Source of the DNA: Microbacterium trichothecenolyticum
GTDB taxonomy: Bacteria; Actinomycetota; Actinomycetes; Actinomycetales; Microbacteriaceae
Assembly: GCF_000956465.1 (NCBI RefSeq)
Contig: NZ_JYJA01000034.1
Span: forward strand, 1-64,000
Reading direction: 5' to 3'
Length of the DNA: 64,000 bases
Part shown: in pieces, positions 28,334-39,077 of the stretch
Layout of the letters: the number at the start of each line of letters is the position of its first letter
Numbering within the stretch: position 1 is the stretch's first letter
Notes under the pieces: model-generated
What the model saw: only the letters and a program-made list of their open reading frames with translations
Database searches by the model: none
Told to the model about the DNA's origin: nothing
Program-made: the position numbers and the translations under genes

Positions 28334-29952
28334 GCTTCGACATCCACCTGTCGGGGCACGTCAAGTCGGTCGTCGACGCGACGCTTCCCGGGCTCGTCGC
28401 GAGCCTGGTGGCGTCGGGGATCACCGGCGGCGACTCGTCGCTGTGGGGTCCCGAGTCGGAGGATGAGGCATCCCGTCGACTCGGGTGGACCGAGGCCGTC
28501 AGCGTCTCGCGTCCGCTCGTCCCCGAGATCCTCGCCCTGCGCGAGCGTCTGCACGCCCGCAACGTGACCCGGTTCGTGCTCGCAGGCATGGGCGGTTCGT
28601 CGCTCGCGCCTGAGGTCATCACGCAGACGTCTGGGGCGCCGCTGGTGATCCTCGACTCGACCGCACCGGGCCAGGTGCTCGCCGCGATCGACGGCGACGC
28701 ACAGGCCGGCGACCTCACGCGCACGGCGCTCGTGGTGTCGTCGAAGTCGGGCTCGACCGTCGAGACCGACTCGGCCAAGCGTGCGTTCGAGGCCGCGTTC
28801 CGCGACCTGGGCATCGACCCCGCCGAGCGGATCATCGTCGTCACCGACCCGGGCTCGCCGCTGGATGCGGAGGCCCGCGCCGACGGGTACACGGTGTTCA
28901 ACGCCGACCCGACCGTAGGGGGCCGCTACTCGGCGCTCACCGCGTTCGGGCTCGTGCCGGCCGGTCTCGCGGGCGCCGACATCTCGGAGCTCCTCGACGA
29001 GGCCGAGGCGTCGCTGCTCGAGGTCTCGATCGACAGCCCCGACAACCCGGCACTCGTGCTGGCCGCGGCGATCGCCGGTGGCGAGCCCCGCAAGGACAAG
29101 CTCGGCCTCATCACCGACGGCACCCATATCGTGGGGCTCCCGGACTGGATCGAGCAGCTCGTGGCCGAGTCGACGGGCAAGGAGGGCACCGGGATCCTGC
29201 CGGTCGTCCTGCTGCCGGTCTCCCCCGAGGTCGAGGCGAAGCCCGCCGATCTGCAGATCGTGCGCTTCGTCGACGAGGCCAAGAAGTTCCACCTGTTCGA
29301 GCATCACGAGGGCGAGATCCTGGTGAGCGGCTCGCTGGGCGCGCAGTTCGTGGTGTGGGAGTACGCGACGGCGATCGCGGGACGGATGCTGGGCATCAAC
29401 CCGTTCGACCAGCCCGACGTCGAGTCCGCCAAGGTCGCGGCCCGAGGTCTGCTCGACGCGCGTCCCGAGCCCACCGCCCCGGCGTTCGCCGTGGAGGGCG
29501 TCGAGGTGCGCGTCTCGGACCCCGAGCTCGCAGCATCCGGAACCGTCGCGGGTGTGCTCGACGCGCTCTGGGCGCGCCTTCCCGAGGACGGCTACGTCGC
29601 GATCCAGGCCTACGTCAACCGCCTCGAGCTCGGCCAGCTCTCGGGCCTGCGCGAGCTCGTGGCCGCGGACTCCGCTCGCCCGACCACCTTCGGCTGGGGC
29701 CCCCGGTTCCTGCACTCGACGGGCCAGTACCACAAGGGCGGCCCGGCGAACGGCGTGTTCGTGCAGATCCTCGAGCGCACCGATGTCGACCTCGAGATCC
29801 CCGGCCGGCCGTTCACTTTCGGTCAGCTGATCCAGGCGCAGGCCGCGGGCGACGCGGCCGTGCTCGCCGAAGGCCACGGCCGTCCCGTCGTGACCCTGAC
29901 CCTCACCGACCCCCAGATCGAAGTGCTCTCGCTCTTCGAAGCGGCACAGTAG
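28330..29952 (+). CDS. pgi: glucose-6-phosphate isomerase
   Basis: A 540-residue phosphoglucose isomerase. SIS-fold features: [12 protein letters not shown], the sugar-phosphate loop [33 protein letters not shown] and [11 protein letters not shown]. It interconverts glucose-6-phosphate and fructose-6-phosphate, joining glycolysis to the pentose-phosphate genes around it. The ATG overlaps the tal stop (ATGA), and it lies just before zwf. Confidence 0.95.
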   Translation: MSFDIHLSGHVKSVVDATLPGLVASLVASGITGGDSSLWGPESEDEASRRLGWTEAVSVSRPLVPEILALRERLHARNVTRFVLAGMGGSSLAPEVITQTSGAPLVILDSTAPGQVLAAIDGDAQAGDLTRTALVVSSKSGSTVETDSAKRAFEAAFRDLGIDPAERIIVVTDPGSPLDAEARADGYTVFNADPTVGGRYSALTAFGLVPAGLAGADISELLDEAEASLLEVSIDSPDNPALVLAAAIAGGEPRKDKLGLITDGTHIVGLPDWIEQLVAESTGKEGTGILPVVLLPVSPEVEAKPADLQIVRFVDEAKKFHLFEHHEGEILVSGSLGAQFVVWEYATAIAGRMLGINPFDQPDVESAKVAARGLLDARPEPTAPAFAVEGVEVRVSDPELAASGTVAGVLDALWARLPEDGYVAIQAYVNRLELGQLSGLRELVAADSARPTTFGWGPRFLHSTGQYHKGGPANGVFVQILERTDVDLEIPGRPFTFGQLIQAQAAGDAAVLAEGHGRPVVTLTLTDPQIEVLSLFEAAQ

Positions 29953-29967
29953 GAGTTCGATCCCCAC

Positions 29968-31518
29968 ATGACCGTCGAGATCTCGCGCGGGCACAACCCG
30001 CTGCGCGACCCCGAAGACCGTCGCCTCAACCGCATCGCCGGCCCGAGCGCGCTCGTCATCTTCGGCGTCACGGGAGACCTCTCCCGCAAGAAGCTCATGC
30101 CCGCCGTCTACGACCTCGCGAACCGCGGCCTGCTGCCTCCGGGCTTCGCGCTCGTCGGCTTCGCACGGCGCGACTGGGAGGACCAGGACTTCGCCAAGGT
30201 CGTCTACGACGCCGTGCGCCAGCACGCGCGCACCGAATTCCGCGACGAGACATGGCAGCAGCTGCTCCAGGGCATCCGCTTCGTCTCGGGCGAGTTCGAC
30301 GACCCGGACGCCTTCCGCCGCCTCAAGGAGACCGTCGACAAGCTCGACACCGAGCGCGGCACGATGGGCAACCACGCGTACTACCTCTCGATCCCGCCGA
30401 AGGCGTTCCCGCTCGTGGCGGAGCAGCTGAAGGCGTCGGGCCTCGTGGACGACACGGCCGACCAGCCCGACCGCTGGCGCCGCGTCGTCATCGAGAAGCC
30501 GTTCGGTCACGACCAGGAGTCGGCACGCGCTCTCAACGACGTGCTGCGCTCGGCGTTCCCGACGGACTCGATCTTCCGCATCGACCACTACCTCGGCAAG
30601 GAGACGGTCCAGAACATCCTGGCGCTGCGCTTCGCGAACGAGCTGTACGAGCCGATCTGGAACCGCAACTACGTCGACCACGTGCAGATCACGATGGCGG
30701 AAGACATCGGGGTCGGCGGCCGTGCCGGGTACTACGACGGTGTCGGCGCCGCACGCGACGTCATCCAGAACCACCTGCTGCAGCTCATGGCGCTCACCGC
30801 GATGGAGGAGCCCATCTCGTTCGACGCGAAGGACCTCCGCGCCGAGAAGGAGAAGGTCCTCGCGGCCGTCACGCTCCCGGCCGACCTCGCGCGTTCCACC
30901 GCCCGTGGTCAATACGCGGGCGGATGGCAGGGCGGCGAGAAGGTGCTCGGCTTCCTCGAGGAAGACGGCATGAACCCGCAGTCCACGACCGAGACATACG
31001 CCGCCGTCACGCTCGAGGTGAACACGCGTCGCTGGGCCGGCGTGCCGTTCTACCTGCGCACCGGCAAGCGCCTCGGCCGCCGCGTCACCGAGATCGCCGT
31101 GGTGTTCAAGCGCGCCCCCGAGCTGCTGTTCTCACGCAGCCAGACCTCGGGTCAGGGGCAGAACGCCCTCGTGATCCGCGTGCAGCCCGACGAGGGCGTC
31201 ACGATCCGCTTCGGCTCGAAGGTGCCGGGTGCCGGCGCCCAGGTGCGCGACGTCACCATGGACTTCGGCTACGGCCACGCGTTCACCGAGGCCAGCCCCG
31301 AGGCCTATGAGCGCCTCATCCTCGACGTGCTCCTCGGCGACCCGCCGCTGTTCCCGCGGCACGAAGAGGTCGAGCTGTCGTGGAAGATCCTCGACCCGAT
31401 CGAGAAGTTCTGGGACGCCCAGGGCGGACCGCTCGAACAGTACTCGCCCGGGTCGTGGGGCCCGGATTCCGCGGACGAGATGCTCGCCCGCGATGGCCGC
31501 ACCTGGAGGCGCCCGTGA
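29968..31518 (+). CDS. zwf: glucose-6-phosphate 1-dehydrogenase
   Basis: A 516-residue G6PD. The NADP site is FGVTGDLSRKKLMPAVYDLA, the substrate/catalytic motif is RIDHYLGKETVQN (with the His-Tyr-Lys of the family), and IEKPFGHD precedes it. It commits glucose-6-phosphate to the oxidative pentose-phosphate branch and yields NADPH. Its stop overlaps the GTG of opcA, its usual assembly partner in actinobacteria. Confidence 0.97.
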   Translation: MTVEISRGHNPLRDPEDRRLNRIAGPSALVIFGVTGDLSRKKLMPAVYDLANRGLLPPGFALVGFARRDWEDQDFAKVVYDAVRQHARTEFRDETWQQLLQGIRFVSGEFDDPDAFRRLKETVDKLDTERGTMGNHAYYLSIPPKAFPLVAEQLKASGLVDDTADQPDRWRRVVIEKPFGHDQESARALNDVLRSAFPTDSIFRIDHYLGKETVQNILALRFANELYEPIWNRNYVDHVQITMAEDIGVGGRAGYYDGVGAARDVIQNHLLQLMALTAMEEPISFDAKDLRAEKEKVLAAVTLPADLARSTARGQYAGGWQGGEKVLGFLEEDGMNPQSTTETYAAVTLEVNTRRWAGVPFYLRTGKRLGRRVTEIAVVFKRAPELLFSRSQTSGQGQNALVIRVQPDEGVTIRFGSKVPGAGAQVRDVTMDFGYGHAFTEASPEAYERLILDVLLGDPPLFPRHEEVELSWKILDPIEKFWDAQGGPLEQYSPGSWGPDSADEMLARDGRTWRRP

Positions 31519-32471
31519 TCGTCGACCTTCCCGACACCACCGTCAGCAAGATCTCCCGCGCACTCGTCAACGTGCGCGAGGAGGGCGGGGCGGTCGCACT
31601 CGGCCGCGTGCTGACGCTCGTCATCCTGACGCGCGAAGGCGCCGTCGAAGAGGTCATCGAGGCCGCGAACGACGCGTCGCGCGAGCACCCGATGCGCGTC
31701 ATCGTGCTCATGATCCCGGACACCGACGACGGCGAGTCCCGCCTCGACGCGCAGATCCGTGTCGGCGGCGACGCCGGCGCGAGCGAGGTCGTCACGCTGC
31801 GCGCGTTCGGAGACGCCGGCCGCTCGAACCTCGAGAGCCTCGTGACCGGTCTCCTGCTCCCCGACGCCCCCGTGGTGGTGTGGTGGCCCAACCGGACCCC
31901 CGACCACATCTCGAAGACGTCGATCGGCCGCATCGCGCAGCGCCGGATCACGGATGCCGCGACCAAGTCCGACCCGTCGGCCTGGGTCGCGGACCTCGGC
32001 GAGCAGTATGCGCCGGGCGACACCGACCTCGCGTGGACGCGCCTGACGCGCTGGCGCGAGCAGCTGGCGGCGATCCTCGACCAGCCGCCGTACGAGCCCG
32101 TCGTGGGCGTTCGCGTGCGCGGGGCGTCCGATTCTCCCTCCACCGCGCTCCTGGCGGCGTGGTTGCGTCTCACCCTCGACGTGCCCGTCGACTGGGCCTA
32201 CCTCGACGCCGAAGAGTGGCCGCACGGCATCAAGTCGGTCGCTCTCGTGCGCCCGAGCGGCGAGGTGCTCCTCGAGCGCCCGACGCCCGGTGTGGCCATC
32301 CTCACGCAGCCCGGTCAGCCGACGCACGACCTCGCGTTCCCCCGCCGGACGCTCCGCGAATGCCTCGCGGAGGAGCTTCGTCGTCTCGACCCGGACGTCC
32401 TGTATGGTCGAGTCATCACCGAGGGTTGGGAGCTGCTCGACCCCCCGGCGACGAAGGAGACGCAGGCCTGA
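31515..32471 (+). CDS. opcA: OpcA, glucose-6-phosphate dehydrogenase assembly protein
   Basis: A 318-residue OpcA. The N-terminal Rossmann-like half has GRVLTLVILTREG and HPMRVIVLMIPD; the centre has LLLPDAPVVVWWPNRTPDH, diagnostic of the family; the C-terminal half ends with RRLDPDVLYGRVITEGW. OpcA binds and activates or assembles Zwf. Coupled to zwf by a GTGA overlap. Its stop (TGATG) overlaps the ATG of a 14-codon open frame that bridges to pgl. Confidence 0.95.
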   Translation: MIVDLPDTTVSKISRALVNVREEGGAVALGRVLTLVILTREGAVEEVIEAANDASREHPMRVIVLMIPDTDDGESRLDAQIRVGGDAGASEVVTLRAFGDAGRSNLESLVTGLLLPDAPVVVWWPNRTPDHISKTSIGRIAQRRITDAATKSDPSAWVADLGEQYAPGDTDLAWTRLTRWREQLAAILDQPPYEPVVGVRVRGASDSPSTALLAAWLRLTLDVPVDWAYLDAEEWPHGIKSVALVRPSGEVLLERPTPGVAILTQPGQPTHDLAFPRRTLRECLAEELRRLDPDVLYGRVITEGWELLDPPATKETQA

Positions 32472-32515
32472 TGAGCGGTGCGCGGGTGACGAACGGAACG
32501 CAGACGGATGCCTGA
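32471..32515 (+). other. 14-codon bridging mini-ORF between opcA and pgl
   Basis: The ATG at 32471 overlaps the opcA stop (TGATG). After 14 codons (MSGARVTNGTQTDA) the stop at 32513-32515 overlaps the first codons of pgl (ATG at 32508). pgl has no clear Shine-Dalgarno of its own, so terminating ribosomes on this short frame may feed pgl translation. The peptide itself need have no function. Confidence 0.45.
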
Positions 32516-33287
32516 GGGCTGGGCCGAGAAACGCGTCATCATCAGCTCCGATCCCGCCGCATTGGCCGAGTCGGTCGCGCCCCGCTTCCTGAGTCGGGTG
32601 AGCAAGCGGATCGACGAGGGAAAGCTCGCGCACATCTCGCTCACCGGCGGTTCGATGGGTGCGGCCGTGCTCGCCGCCGCCGCGCGCAATCCGCGCGCGG
32701 CGCGCATCGACTGGTCGCGGGTGCACTTCTGGTGGAGCGACGAGCGCTTCGTTCCGCTCGGCCATGCCGACCGCAACGATCGCCAGGCCCGTGAGGCGTT
32801 CCTCGACGGTCTCGAGATCCCCGAGGAGAACATCCACGCGACCCTGGGCAGCGACGACGGCGCCGGCCTCGACGACGCCGCCACGGCGTACGCCGAGGAG
32901 CTCGCGCGTTTCCCGGGTGCCGAGGGCGCGTGGCCGTCGTTCGACGTGTGCTTCCTCGGCGTCGGGCCGGACGGGCACATCGCGTCGCTGTTCCCGGACC
33001 GCTCCGAGATCCAGATCACGGATCGCGCGGTGGTCGCGGTACGCGACTCCCCCAAGCCGCCGCCGGAGCGCATCACCATGACGCGCCCGGTGATCAACAG
33101 CTCGAAGCGGGTGTGGCTCGTGCTGGCGGGCGCCGACAAGGCGGCCGCCCTCGGCCTCGCCCTCGCGGGGGCGAGCTACGCGAGCGTGCCGGCCGCCGGC
33201 GCGAAGGGCCGCAAGCGCACGACGTTCTTCGTCGATCAGGCGGCCGCCGCACAGGTGCCGCCGGACCTGATCGACCGGGAGTATTGA
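32508..33287 (+). CDS. pgl: 6-phosphogluconolactonase
   Basis: A 259-residue DevB-type lactonase of normal length: LTGGSMGAAVLAAAA, WWSDERFVPLGHADRN, FLGVGPDGHIASLFP and a C-terminal LAGADKAAAL. It hydrolyses 6-phosphogluconolactone from the Zwf reaction and ends the operon. Translation may be coupled to opcA through the mini-ORF. A strong palindromic terminator follows 26 bp downstream. No gnd gene is in the window. Confidence 0.95.
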   Translation: MPEGWAEKRVIISSDPAALAESVAPRFLSRVSKRIDEGKLAHISLTGGSMGAAVLAAAARNPRAARIDWSRVHFWWSDERFVPLGHADRNDRQAREAFLDGLEIPEENIHATLGSDDGAGLDDAATAYAEELARFPGAEGAWPSFDVCFLGVGPDGHIASLFPDRSEIQITDRAVVAVRDSPKPPPERITMTRPVINSSKRVWLVLAGADKAAALGLALAGASYASVPAAGAKGRKRTTFFVDQAAAAQVPPDLIDREY

Positions 33288-33313
33288 CGCGGCTCCGCGG
33301 ACGGACCCCCCGA

Positions 33314-33359
33314 ACATACGAGAAGAGCGGATGCCTCGGCATCCGCTCTTCTCGTATGT
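33314..33359. terminator. 46-nt perfect palindromic terminator
   Basis: Two perfect 22-bp arms (33314-33335 and 33338-33359) separated by only 2 nt; the effective loop is CTCG. The outer part is AT-containing (ACATACGAGAAG / CTTCTCGTATGT). It lies between convergent pgl and rbpA and would end both transcripts. Confidence 0.9.
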
Positions 33360-33371
33360 CTGTACGGGGAC

Positions 33372-33728
33372 TCAGTCCTGGCCGCGGCGCTCGCGCAGCT
33401 GCTTCAGCGCGTCGTCGAGGAGGGTCTCGGCCTCTTCCTCGGTGCGGCGCTCCTTGACGTAAGCGAGGTGCGTCTTGTACGGCTCGGCCTTCGCGACGGC
33501 GGGAGGATTCTCCTTGTCGCGGCCGGCCGGCAGGCCGGAGTGCGGCGAGTCGATCGTGTCGGGGATCTCTTCCTCGGGGATGCCCGCCGCGAAGTATCGC
33601 ACGGTCTCGTTGCCGAGGGCGTCCCAGTAGGAGACGGCGACACGCTCGGCGTGGAAGCCGTGGTCCTGCTCGCCCATCGGTCCGGCACCGACGCGGGTGC
33701 CGCGGATCGCGTTGCCTCCGGTGGCCAT
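33372..33728 (-). CDS. rbpA: RNA polymerase-binding protein RbpA
   Basis: A 118-residue RbpA: an N-terminal tail (AIRGTRVGAGP), a central beta-rich core domain (ERVAVSYWDALGNETVRYFAAG), a basic linker and the C-terminal sigma-interacting helices (KTHLAYVKERRTEEEAETLLDDALKQLRERR). RbpA stabilises open complexes of the housekeeping sigma in actinobacteria. ATG 33728 shares its A with the stop of secG (TGATG), so translation is coupled. There is no cysteine anywhere in the protein, so a zinc site in the core, present in some homologues, is absent. Confidence 0.92.
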   Translation of the reverse strand: MATGGNAIRGTRVGAGPMGEQDHGFHAERVAVSYWDALGNETVRYFAAGIPEEEIPDTIDSPHSGLPAGRDKENPPAVAKAEPYKTHLAYVKERRTEEEAETLLDDALKQLRERRGQD

Positions 33729-33976
33729 CAGAGGGCCTGGAACTTCGTGATCAGGCCGAGCGCGACGATCGAGGCGAACCACACCAGGGCGAGGACCACC
33801 GTGAATCGGTTGAGGTTGCGCTCGGCCAGGCCCGAGGAGCCGAGCGCCGAGGTCATGCCGCCGCCGAACATGTCGGACAGGCCGCCACCGCGCCCCTTAT
33901 GGAGCAGGATGAGGAGGGTCAGCAGGAGACTCGTGATGCCGAGAAGCACCTGCAGGACGAACTCGAGGATCTGCAC
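33728..33976 (-). CDS. secG: SecG preprotein translocase subunit
   Basis: An 82-residue protein with two membrane helices (about 3-25 and 59-78) flanking a Gly-rich cytoplasmic loop (KGRGGGLSDMFGGG), the standard SecG pattern. It is an accessory subunit of the SecYEG channel. Start GTG 33976. It follows tpiA after a strong hairpin, so it probably has its own promoter between 33977 and 34035, and it is coupled to rbpA. Confidence 0.94.
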   Translation of the reverse strand: MQILEFVLQVLLGITSLLLTLLILLHKGRGGGLSDMFGGGMTSALGSSGLAERNLNRFTVVLALVWFASIVALGLITKFQAL

Positions 33977-34039
33977 AGTCGTTGAAGCCTTTCGCTGCGA
34001 TCGTTCGCCGATCGCACAAGGGTCAAGTATACGTGTAGG

Positions 34040-34074
34040 CCGGCGGGCGGTGAGGAATCCTCACCGCCCGCCGG
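34040..34074 (-). terminator. hairpin terminator after tpiA
   Basis: Two perfect 17-bp GC-rich arms (34040-34056 and 34058-34074) form a stable hairpin 9 bp after the tpiA stop. It separates the gap-pgk-tpiA operon from secG-rbpA. Confidence 0.75.
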
Positions 34075-34082
34075 TCGCGGGG

Positions 34083-34874
34083 TCAGACCCCGACGTGCTT
34101 CTGATAGCGGATGATCGCGGCGAACTCGTCGACGACGAGGCTCGCACCGCCGACCAGGGCGCCGTCCACGTCGGGTTCGCGCATGAAGCTCGCGATGTTC
34201 GCGGACTTCACCGACCCGCCGTAGAGCACACGCGTGCGTGCCGCCGCGTCCGCGCCGAGCTTCTCGCCGATGACCTCGCGGAGCTTGGCGCACACGTCCT
34301 GCGCCTGCTCCGGCGTCGCGGCCTGGCCCGAGCCGATCGCCCAGACGGGCTCGTAGGCGACGACGATGTCGGCGTCCGCCTTCAGCCCTTCGAGGGCGAC
34401 CGACAGCTGGCTGACCGGCACGGCGCTCGCGCCGAACTTCTCCAGGTCCTCGCTGGTCTCGCCGACGCAGATCACGGGCACGAGGCCGTGCTTGAGCGCG
34501 GCCTTCACCTTCGAGCCGACGATCTCGTCCGTCTCCTCGTGATACTGCCGACGCTCGGAGTGCCCGATGATGACGTACTTCGCGTCGAGCTTGGCCAGGA
34601 ACGCGCCCGAGATCTCGCCGGTGTACGCGCCCGAGTCGTGCGCCGACAGGTCCTGCGCGCCGAGGGCGAACGGGATCTTGTCGGCGTCGAGCAGCGTCTG
34701 CACGGTGCGCAGGTCGGTGAAGGGCGGGAACACCGCGACCTCTACCGATCCGTCCTCATGTTTGGCGTCCTTCAGGGTCCAGTGCAGCTTCTGCACGAAC
34801 GCGACCGCCTGCAGGTGGTCGAGGTTCATCTTCCAGTTGCCCGCGATGAGCGGGGTGCGGCCTGCTACTGCCAT
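34083..34874 (-). CDS. tpiA: triosephosphate isomerase
   Basis: A 263-residue TIM barrel. Active-site residues are in IAGNWKMN (Lys), IIGHSERR (His) and [12 protein letters not shown] (Glu), with the phosphate loop [12 protein letters not shown] and GALVGGASL. It interconverts dihydroxyacetone phosphate and glyceraldehyde-3-phosphate. The ATG lies inside the last codons of pgk (10-nt overlap), so it is translationally coupled and is the last gene of the gap-pgk-tpiA operon. Confidence 0.97.
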   Translation of the reverse strand: MAVAGRTPLIAGNWKMNLDHLQAVAFVQKLHWTLKDAKHEDGSVEVAVFPPFTDLRTVQTLLDADKIPFALGAQDLSAHDSGAYTGEISGAFLAKLDAKYVIIGHSERRQYHEETDEIVGSKVKAALKHGLVPVICVGETSEDLEKFGASAVPVSQLSVALEGLKADADIVVAYEPVWAIGSGQAATPEQAQDVCAKLREVIGEKLGADAAARTRVLYGGSVKSANIASFMREPDVDGALVGGASLVVDEFAAIIRYQKHVGV

Positions 34875-36079
34875 CCGAGGACCTCCAGTCCGGGGAGCTT
34901 CTTGCCCTCGAGGAACTCGAGGCTGGCGCCGCCGCCGGTCGAGATGTGACCGAAGGCGTCGTCGGCGAACCCGAGCTGGCGGACCGCCGCGGCGGAGTCG
35001 CCGCCGCCGACGACCGACAGACCGTCGACCTCGGTGAGAGCCTGCGCCACTGCCTTGGTGCCCGCGGCGAACGGCGCGAGCTCGAACACGCCCATCGGGC
35101 CGTTCCAGAACACCGTCTTCGAGTCGCGTACGACGGCTGCGAAGCGCTCGGCGGTGTCGGGACCGATGTCGAGCCCGAGGCCCGAGGCCCCGAACGCCGT
35201 GTCCTCGATGCCGTCGGCGCTCGTCACCACGTGCTCCGCGTCGGCGCCGAACTTCGAGGCCACGACGACGTCAGTGGGCAGCACGAGCTCGACGCCCGAA
35301 TCCTCGGCGCGCCGCATGTACTCGCGCACGGTGTCGAGCTGGTCGGCCTCGAGGAGGCTCGAGCCGACCTTGTGCCCCTGCGCCGCGAGGAAGGTGAACA
35401 GCATGCCGCCGCCGATGAGCAGACGGTCGACGCGCGGCAGCAGGTGGTCGATGACGCCCAGCTTGTCGCTGACCTTCGAGCCGCCCAGCACGACCGTGTA
35501 CGGCCGCTCGGGGTTCTCGGTCAGGCGGTCGAGGACGTCGACCTCCTTCTCGATGAGGAACCCGGCTGCCGACGGCAGGATCTCGGCGAGGTCGTAGACC
35601 GACGCCTGCTTGCGGTGCACGACGCCGAACCCGTCGGAGACGAGGACGTCGCCGAGCGTGGCGAGCTCCTCCGCGAACGCGCGACGGGTCGCGTCGTCCT
35701 TGGCGGTCTCGCCCGGGTTGAAGCGGAGGTTCTCGATGATCGCGACGTCGCCGTCCTCGAGGGCTGCGACCGCTTCTCGGGCCGACTCCCCCACCGTGTC
35801 GCGCGCGAACGCGACGGGCTTGCCGAGGAGCTCCGAGAGGCGCTGGGCGACCGGCTCGAGGCTGTACTTCGGGTCGGGAGCGCCGTCGGGGCGGCCGAGG
35901 TGCGAGCAGACGATGACGCGGGCGCCCTGGTTGATCAGGGCGTTGAGCGTGGGGAGCGTGGCCCGTACACGGCCATCGTCCGTGATGACCGCGTCCTTGA
36001 GGGGGACGTTGAGGTCAGCACGGACGATGACACGCTTGCCGGCCAGCGAACCCAGCGTGCTGAGGGTGCGCAGAGCCAT
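34865..36079 (-). CDS. pgk: phosphoglycerate kinase
   Basis: A 404-residue two-lobed kinase. Substrate contacts: [32 protein letters not shown]; nucleotide side: [22 protein letters not shown] and a C-terminal [19 protein letters not shown]. It makes ATP from 1,3-bisphosphoglycerate. The ATG is 5 nt after the gap stop. Normal length with no defects. Confidence 0.97.
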   Translation of the reverse strand: MALRTLSTLGSLAGKRVIVRADLNVPLKDAVITDDGRVRATLPTLNALINQGARVIVCSHLGRPDGAPDPKYSLEPVAQRLSELLGKPVAFARDTVGESAREAVAALEDGDVAIIENLRFNPGETAKDDATRRAFAEELATLGDVLVSDGFGVVHRKQASVYDLAEILPSAAGFLIEKEVDVLDRLTENPERPYTVVLGGSKVSDKLGVIDHLLPRVDRLLIGGGMLFTFLAAQGHKVGSSLLEADQLDTVREYMRRAEDSGVELVLPTDVVVASKFGADAEHVVTSADGIEDTAFGASGLGLDIGPDTAERFAAVVRDSKTVFWNGPMGVFELAPFAAGTKAVAQALTEVDGLSVVGGGDSAAAVRQLGFADDAFGHISTGGGASLEFLEGKKLPGLEVLGWQ

Positions 36080-36084
36080 GGGGA

Positions 36085-37188
<1,104 letters not shown>

Positions 37189-37192
37189 CTAA

Positions 37193-37819
37193 CTAGGACA
37201 GTACCAGCAGGCCAGAGGTCTTCTGACGGGCGGCGTCGAGGCGCTGCGCGACGTTCTGCCAGTTCGCGATGTTCCAGACGGCCTTGACGTAGTCGGCCTT
37301 CACGTTGAGGTAGTCGAGGTAGAAGGCGTGCTCCCACATGTCGAGCTGGAAGATCGGGATCGTGCCCTGCGCGGTGTTGCCCTGCTGGTCGAACAGCTGC
37401 TGGATGATGAGCTGCTCGCCGATCGGGTCCCAGCTGAGGACGGCCCAGCCTGAGCCCTGGATCCCGTTGGCCACGGCGGTGAAGTGCGCCTGGAACTTGT
37501 CGAAGCCGCCGAAGAACTCGTCGATGGCGGCCTTCAGCTCGCCCTCGGGCTCACCGCCGCCCTCGGGCGAGAGGTTGGTCCAGAAGATCGAGTGGTTCAC
37601 GTGACCGCCGAGGTGGAACGCAAGGTCCTTCTCGAGCTTGTTCACGTTCGCGAGGTTGCCGGACTCGCGCGCCTCGGCCAGCTGCTCCAGCGCGGTGTTC
37701 GCGCCGGTCACGTACGCCTGGTGGTGCTTGCTGTGGTGAAGCTCCATGATCTTGCCGCTGATGTGCGGCTCGAGTGCGGCGTAGTCGTAAGGGAGGTCGG
37801 GCAAGGTGTACTTCGCCAT
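37193..37819 (-). CDS. sodA: superoxide dismutase (Mn/Fe type)
   Basis: A 208-residue cytoplasmic SOD. Metal ligands: His in MELHHSKHHQAYV, His in GGHVNHSIFWTNL and the pair in DMWEHAFYLDY. The composition GIQGSGWAVLSWD and QLFDQQGN fits the Mn-dependent side, but metal use cannot be fixed by sequence. No signal peptide. A TAGGAT -10 (37879-37884) about 60 nt upstream and the ribosome site AGGAAG drive it. It is monocistronic, ending in a hairpin before gap. Confidence 0.95.
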   Translation of the reverse strand: MAKYTLPDLPYDYAALEPHISGKIMELHHSKHHQAYVTGANTALEQLAEARESGNLANVNKLEKDLAFHLGGHVNHSIFWTNLSPEGGGEPEGELKAAIDEFFGGFDKFQAHFTAVANGIQGSGWAVLSWDPIGEQLIIQQLFDQQGNTAQGTIPIFQLDMWEHAFYLDYLNVKADYVKAVWNIANWQNVAQRLDAARQKTSGLLVLS

Positions 37820-38030
37820 GTTCTCTTCTTCCTGTCGGCGCGCGCCGAAGTCCCCGGCGCAGCGAGGGTGACGGATTCATCCTACTGAGCGGCAACGCTC
37901 CCGCGGCGGGGTTGCTTCCGACTGTGACGTGTGGAAGCACGGCCCCCACGACCCTCCACGCATCGCTTCGCGCTGGGCCGAGCCTCGGACGCGTGGGCCC
38001 AGCTGCGGCCCGCAGCATCCGTGAGGGATC
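37820..38030 (-). promoter_or_regulatory. whiA-sodA spacer with sodA promoter
   Basis: This 211-bp spacer holds the minus-strand -10 TAGGAT (37879-37884), giving sodA a leader of about 50 nt. I see no gene and no clear operator in the remainder. Confidence 0.45.
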
Positions 38031-39008
38031 TCAGTCCTCCATGCCGGCGGGGACCGCCGCCTCGGTCCCCGGGAGGCCCTCGGCTTCGGCCTTCTTGTCG
38101 GCCATCGCGAGGAGCCGGCGGATGCGGCCGGCGACGGCGTCCTTGGTGAGCGGCGGGTCGGCGTGGTGGCCGAGCTCGTCGAGACTCGCGTCGCGGTGCG
38201 CGAGACGGAGGTCGCCCGCCTGACGGAGGTGGTCGGGCACCTCATCGCCCAGGATCTCCAGCGCACGCTCGACGCGCGCGCAGGCGGCGACGGCGGCCTG
38301 CGCCGAACGGCGCAGGTTGGCGTCGTCGAAGTTCACGAGCCGGTTGACGCCGGCGCGCACCTCGCGGCGCTGACGCATCTGGTCCCACTCCGCGGCGGCG
38401 CGCACGGCGCCCATCGCGGCCAGGGCGGCGCGGATCGCCTCGCCCTCGCGCACGACGACGCGCGGGATGCCGCGCACCTCGCGCGCCTTGCCGGCGATGC
38501 CGAGGCGGTGTGCGGCGCCGACGAGCGCCATCGCGGCCTCGGACGAGGGGCAGGTGATCTCGAGCGCAGCCGAGCGGCCAGGGTCGCTGAGGGTGCCGGC
38601 GGCGAGGAACGCCCCGCGCCAGATGGCGGCGAGGTCGCCACGCGATCCGGTGGTGAGCTTGTTGGGGAGTCCGCGGACGGGACGTCGTCGCTGGTCGAGG
38701 AGGCCCGTCTGACGGGCCAGCGTCTCGCCGCCTTCGATCACGCGAACCGCGTAATGGCTGCCCGACCGGGCTCCCGAGCCCTGCACGTGGACGAGCTCCG
38801 GCCGCACCCCGTAGAGCTCGACGAGATCGCGGGCGGTGCGGCGCGCGAGCACGTCGGAGTCCAGCTCGGCCTCGACCGCGACGCGGTTGGCGATCGAGTG
38901 CAGGCCTCCCGAGAATCGCAGCAGCGACGTGAGCTCGGCCACCCGTGCCGTTGGGCGCGGATCTCGCACGGTGATCAGCTCGGCCTTCACGTCAGCGGTC
39001 AGCGACAC
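38031..39008 (-). CDS. whiA: WhiA DNA-binding protein
   Basis: A 325-residue WhiA of normal length: an N-terminal LAGLIDADG-like homing-endonuclease fold without catalytic need ([37 protein letters not shown]) and a C-terminal helix-turn-helix ([18 protein letters not shown]...[22 protein letters not shown]). WhiA regulates division and sporulation in Streptomyces and is conserved in non-sporulating actinobacteria. The GTG start lies 69 bp after rapZ. The yvcK gene that usually sits between rapZ and whiA is missing. Confidence 0.95.
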   Translation of the reverse strand: MSLTADVKAELITVRDPRPTARVAELTSLLRFSGGLHSIANRVAVEAELDSDVLARRTARDLVELYGVRPELVHVQGSGARSGSHYAVRVIEGGETLARQTGLLDQRRRPVRGLPNKLTTGSRGDLAAIWRGAFLAAGTLSDPGRSAALEITCPSSEAAMALVGAAHRLGIAGKAREVRGIPRVVVREGEAIRAALAAMGAVRAAAEWDQMRQRREVRAGVNRLVNFDDANLRRSAQAAVAACARVERALEILGDEVPDHLRQAGDLRLAHRDASLDELGHHADPPLTKDAVAGRIRRLLAMADKKAEAEGLPGTEAAVPAGMED

Positions 39009-39077
39009 GGGTCTCCTTCATGGGTCTTGCGGGAACGACCGTCAAGCCTACCCGGCCGCTCCGGCCGGGCGGGCTCG

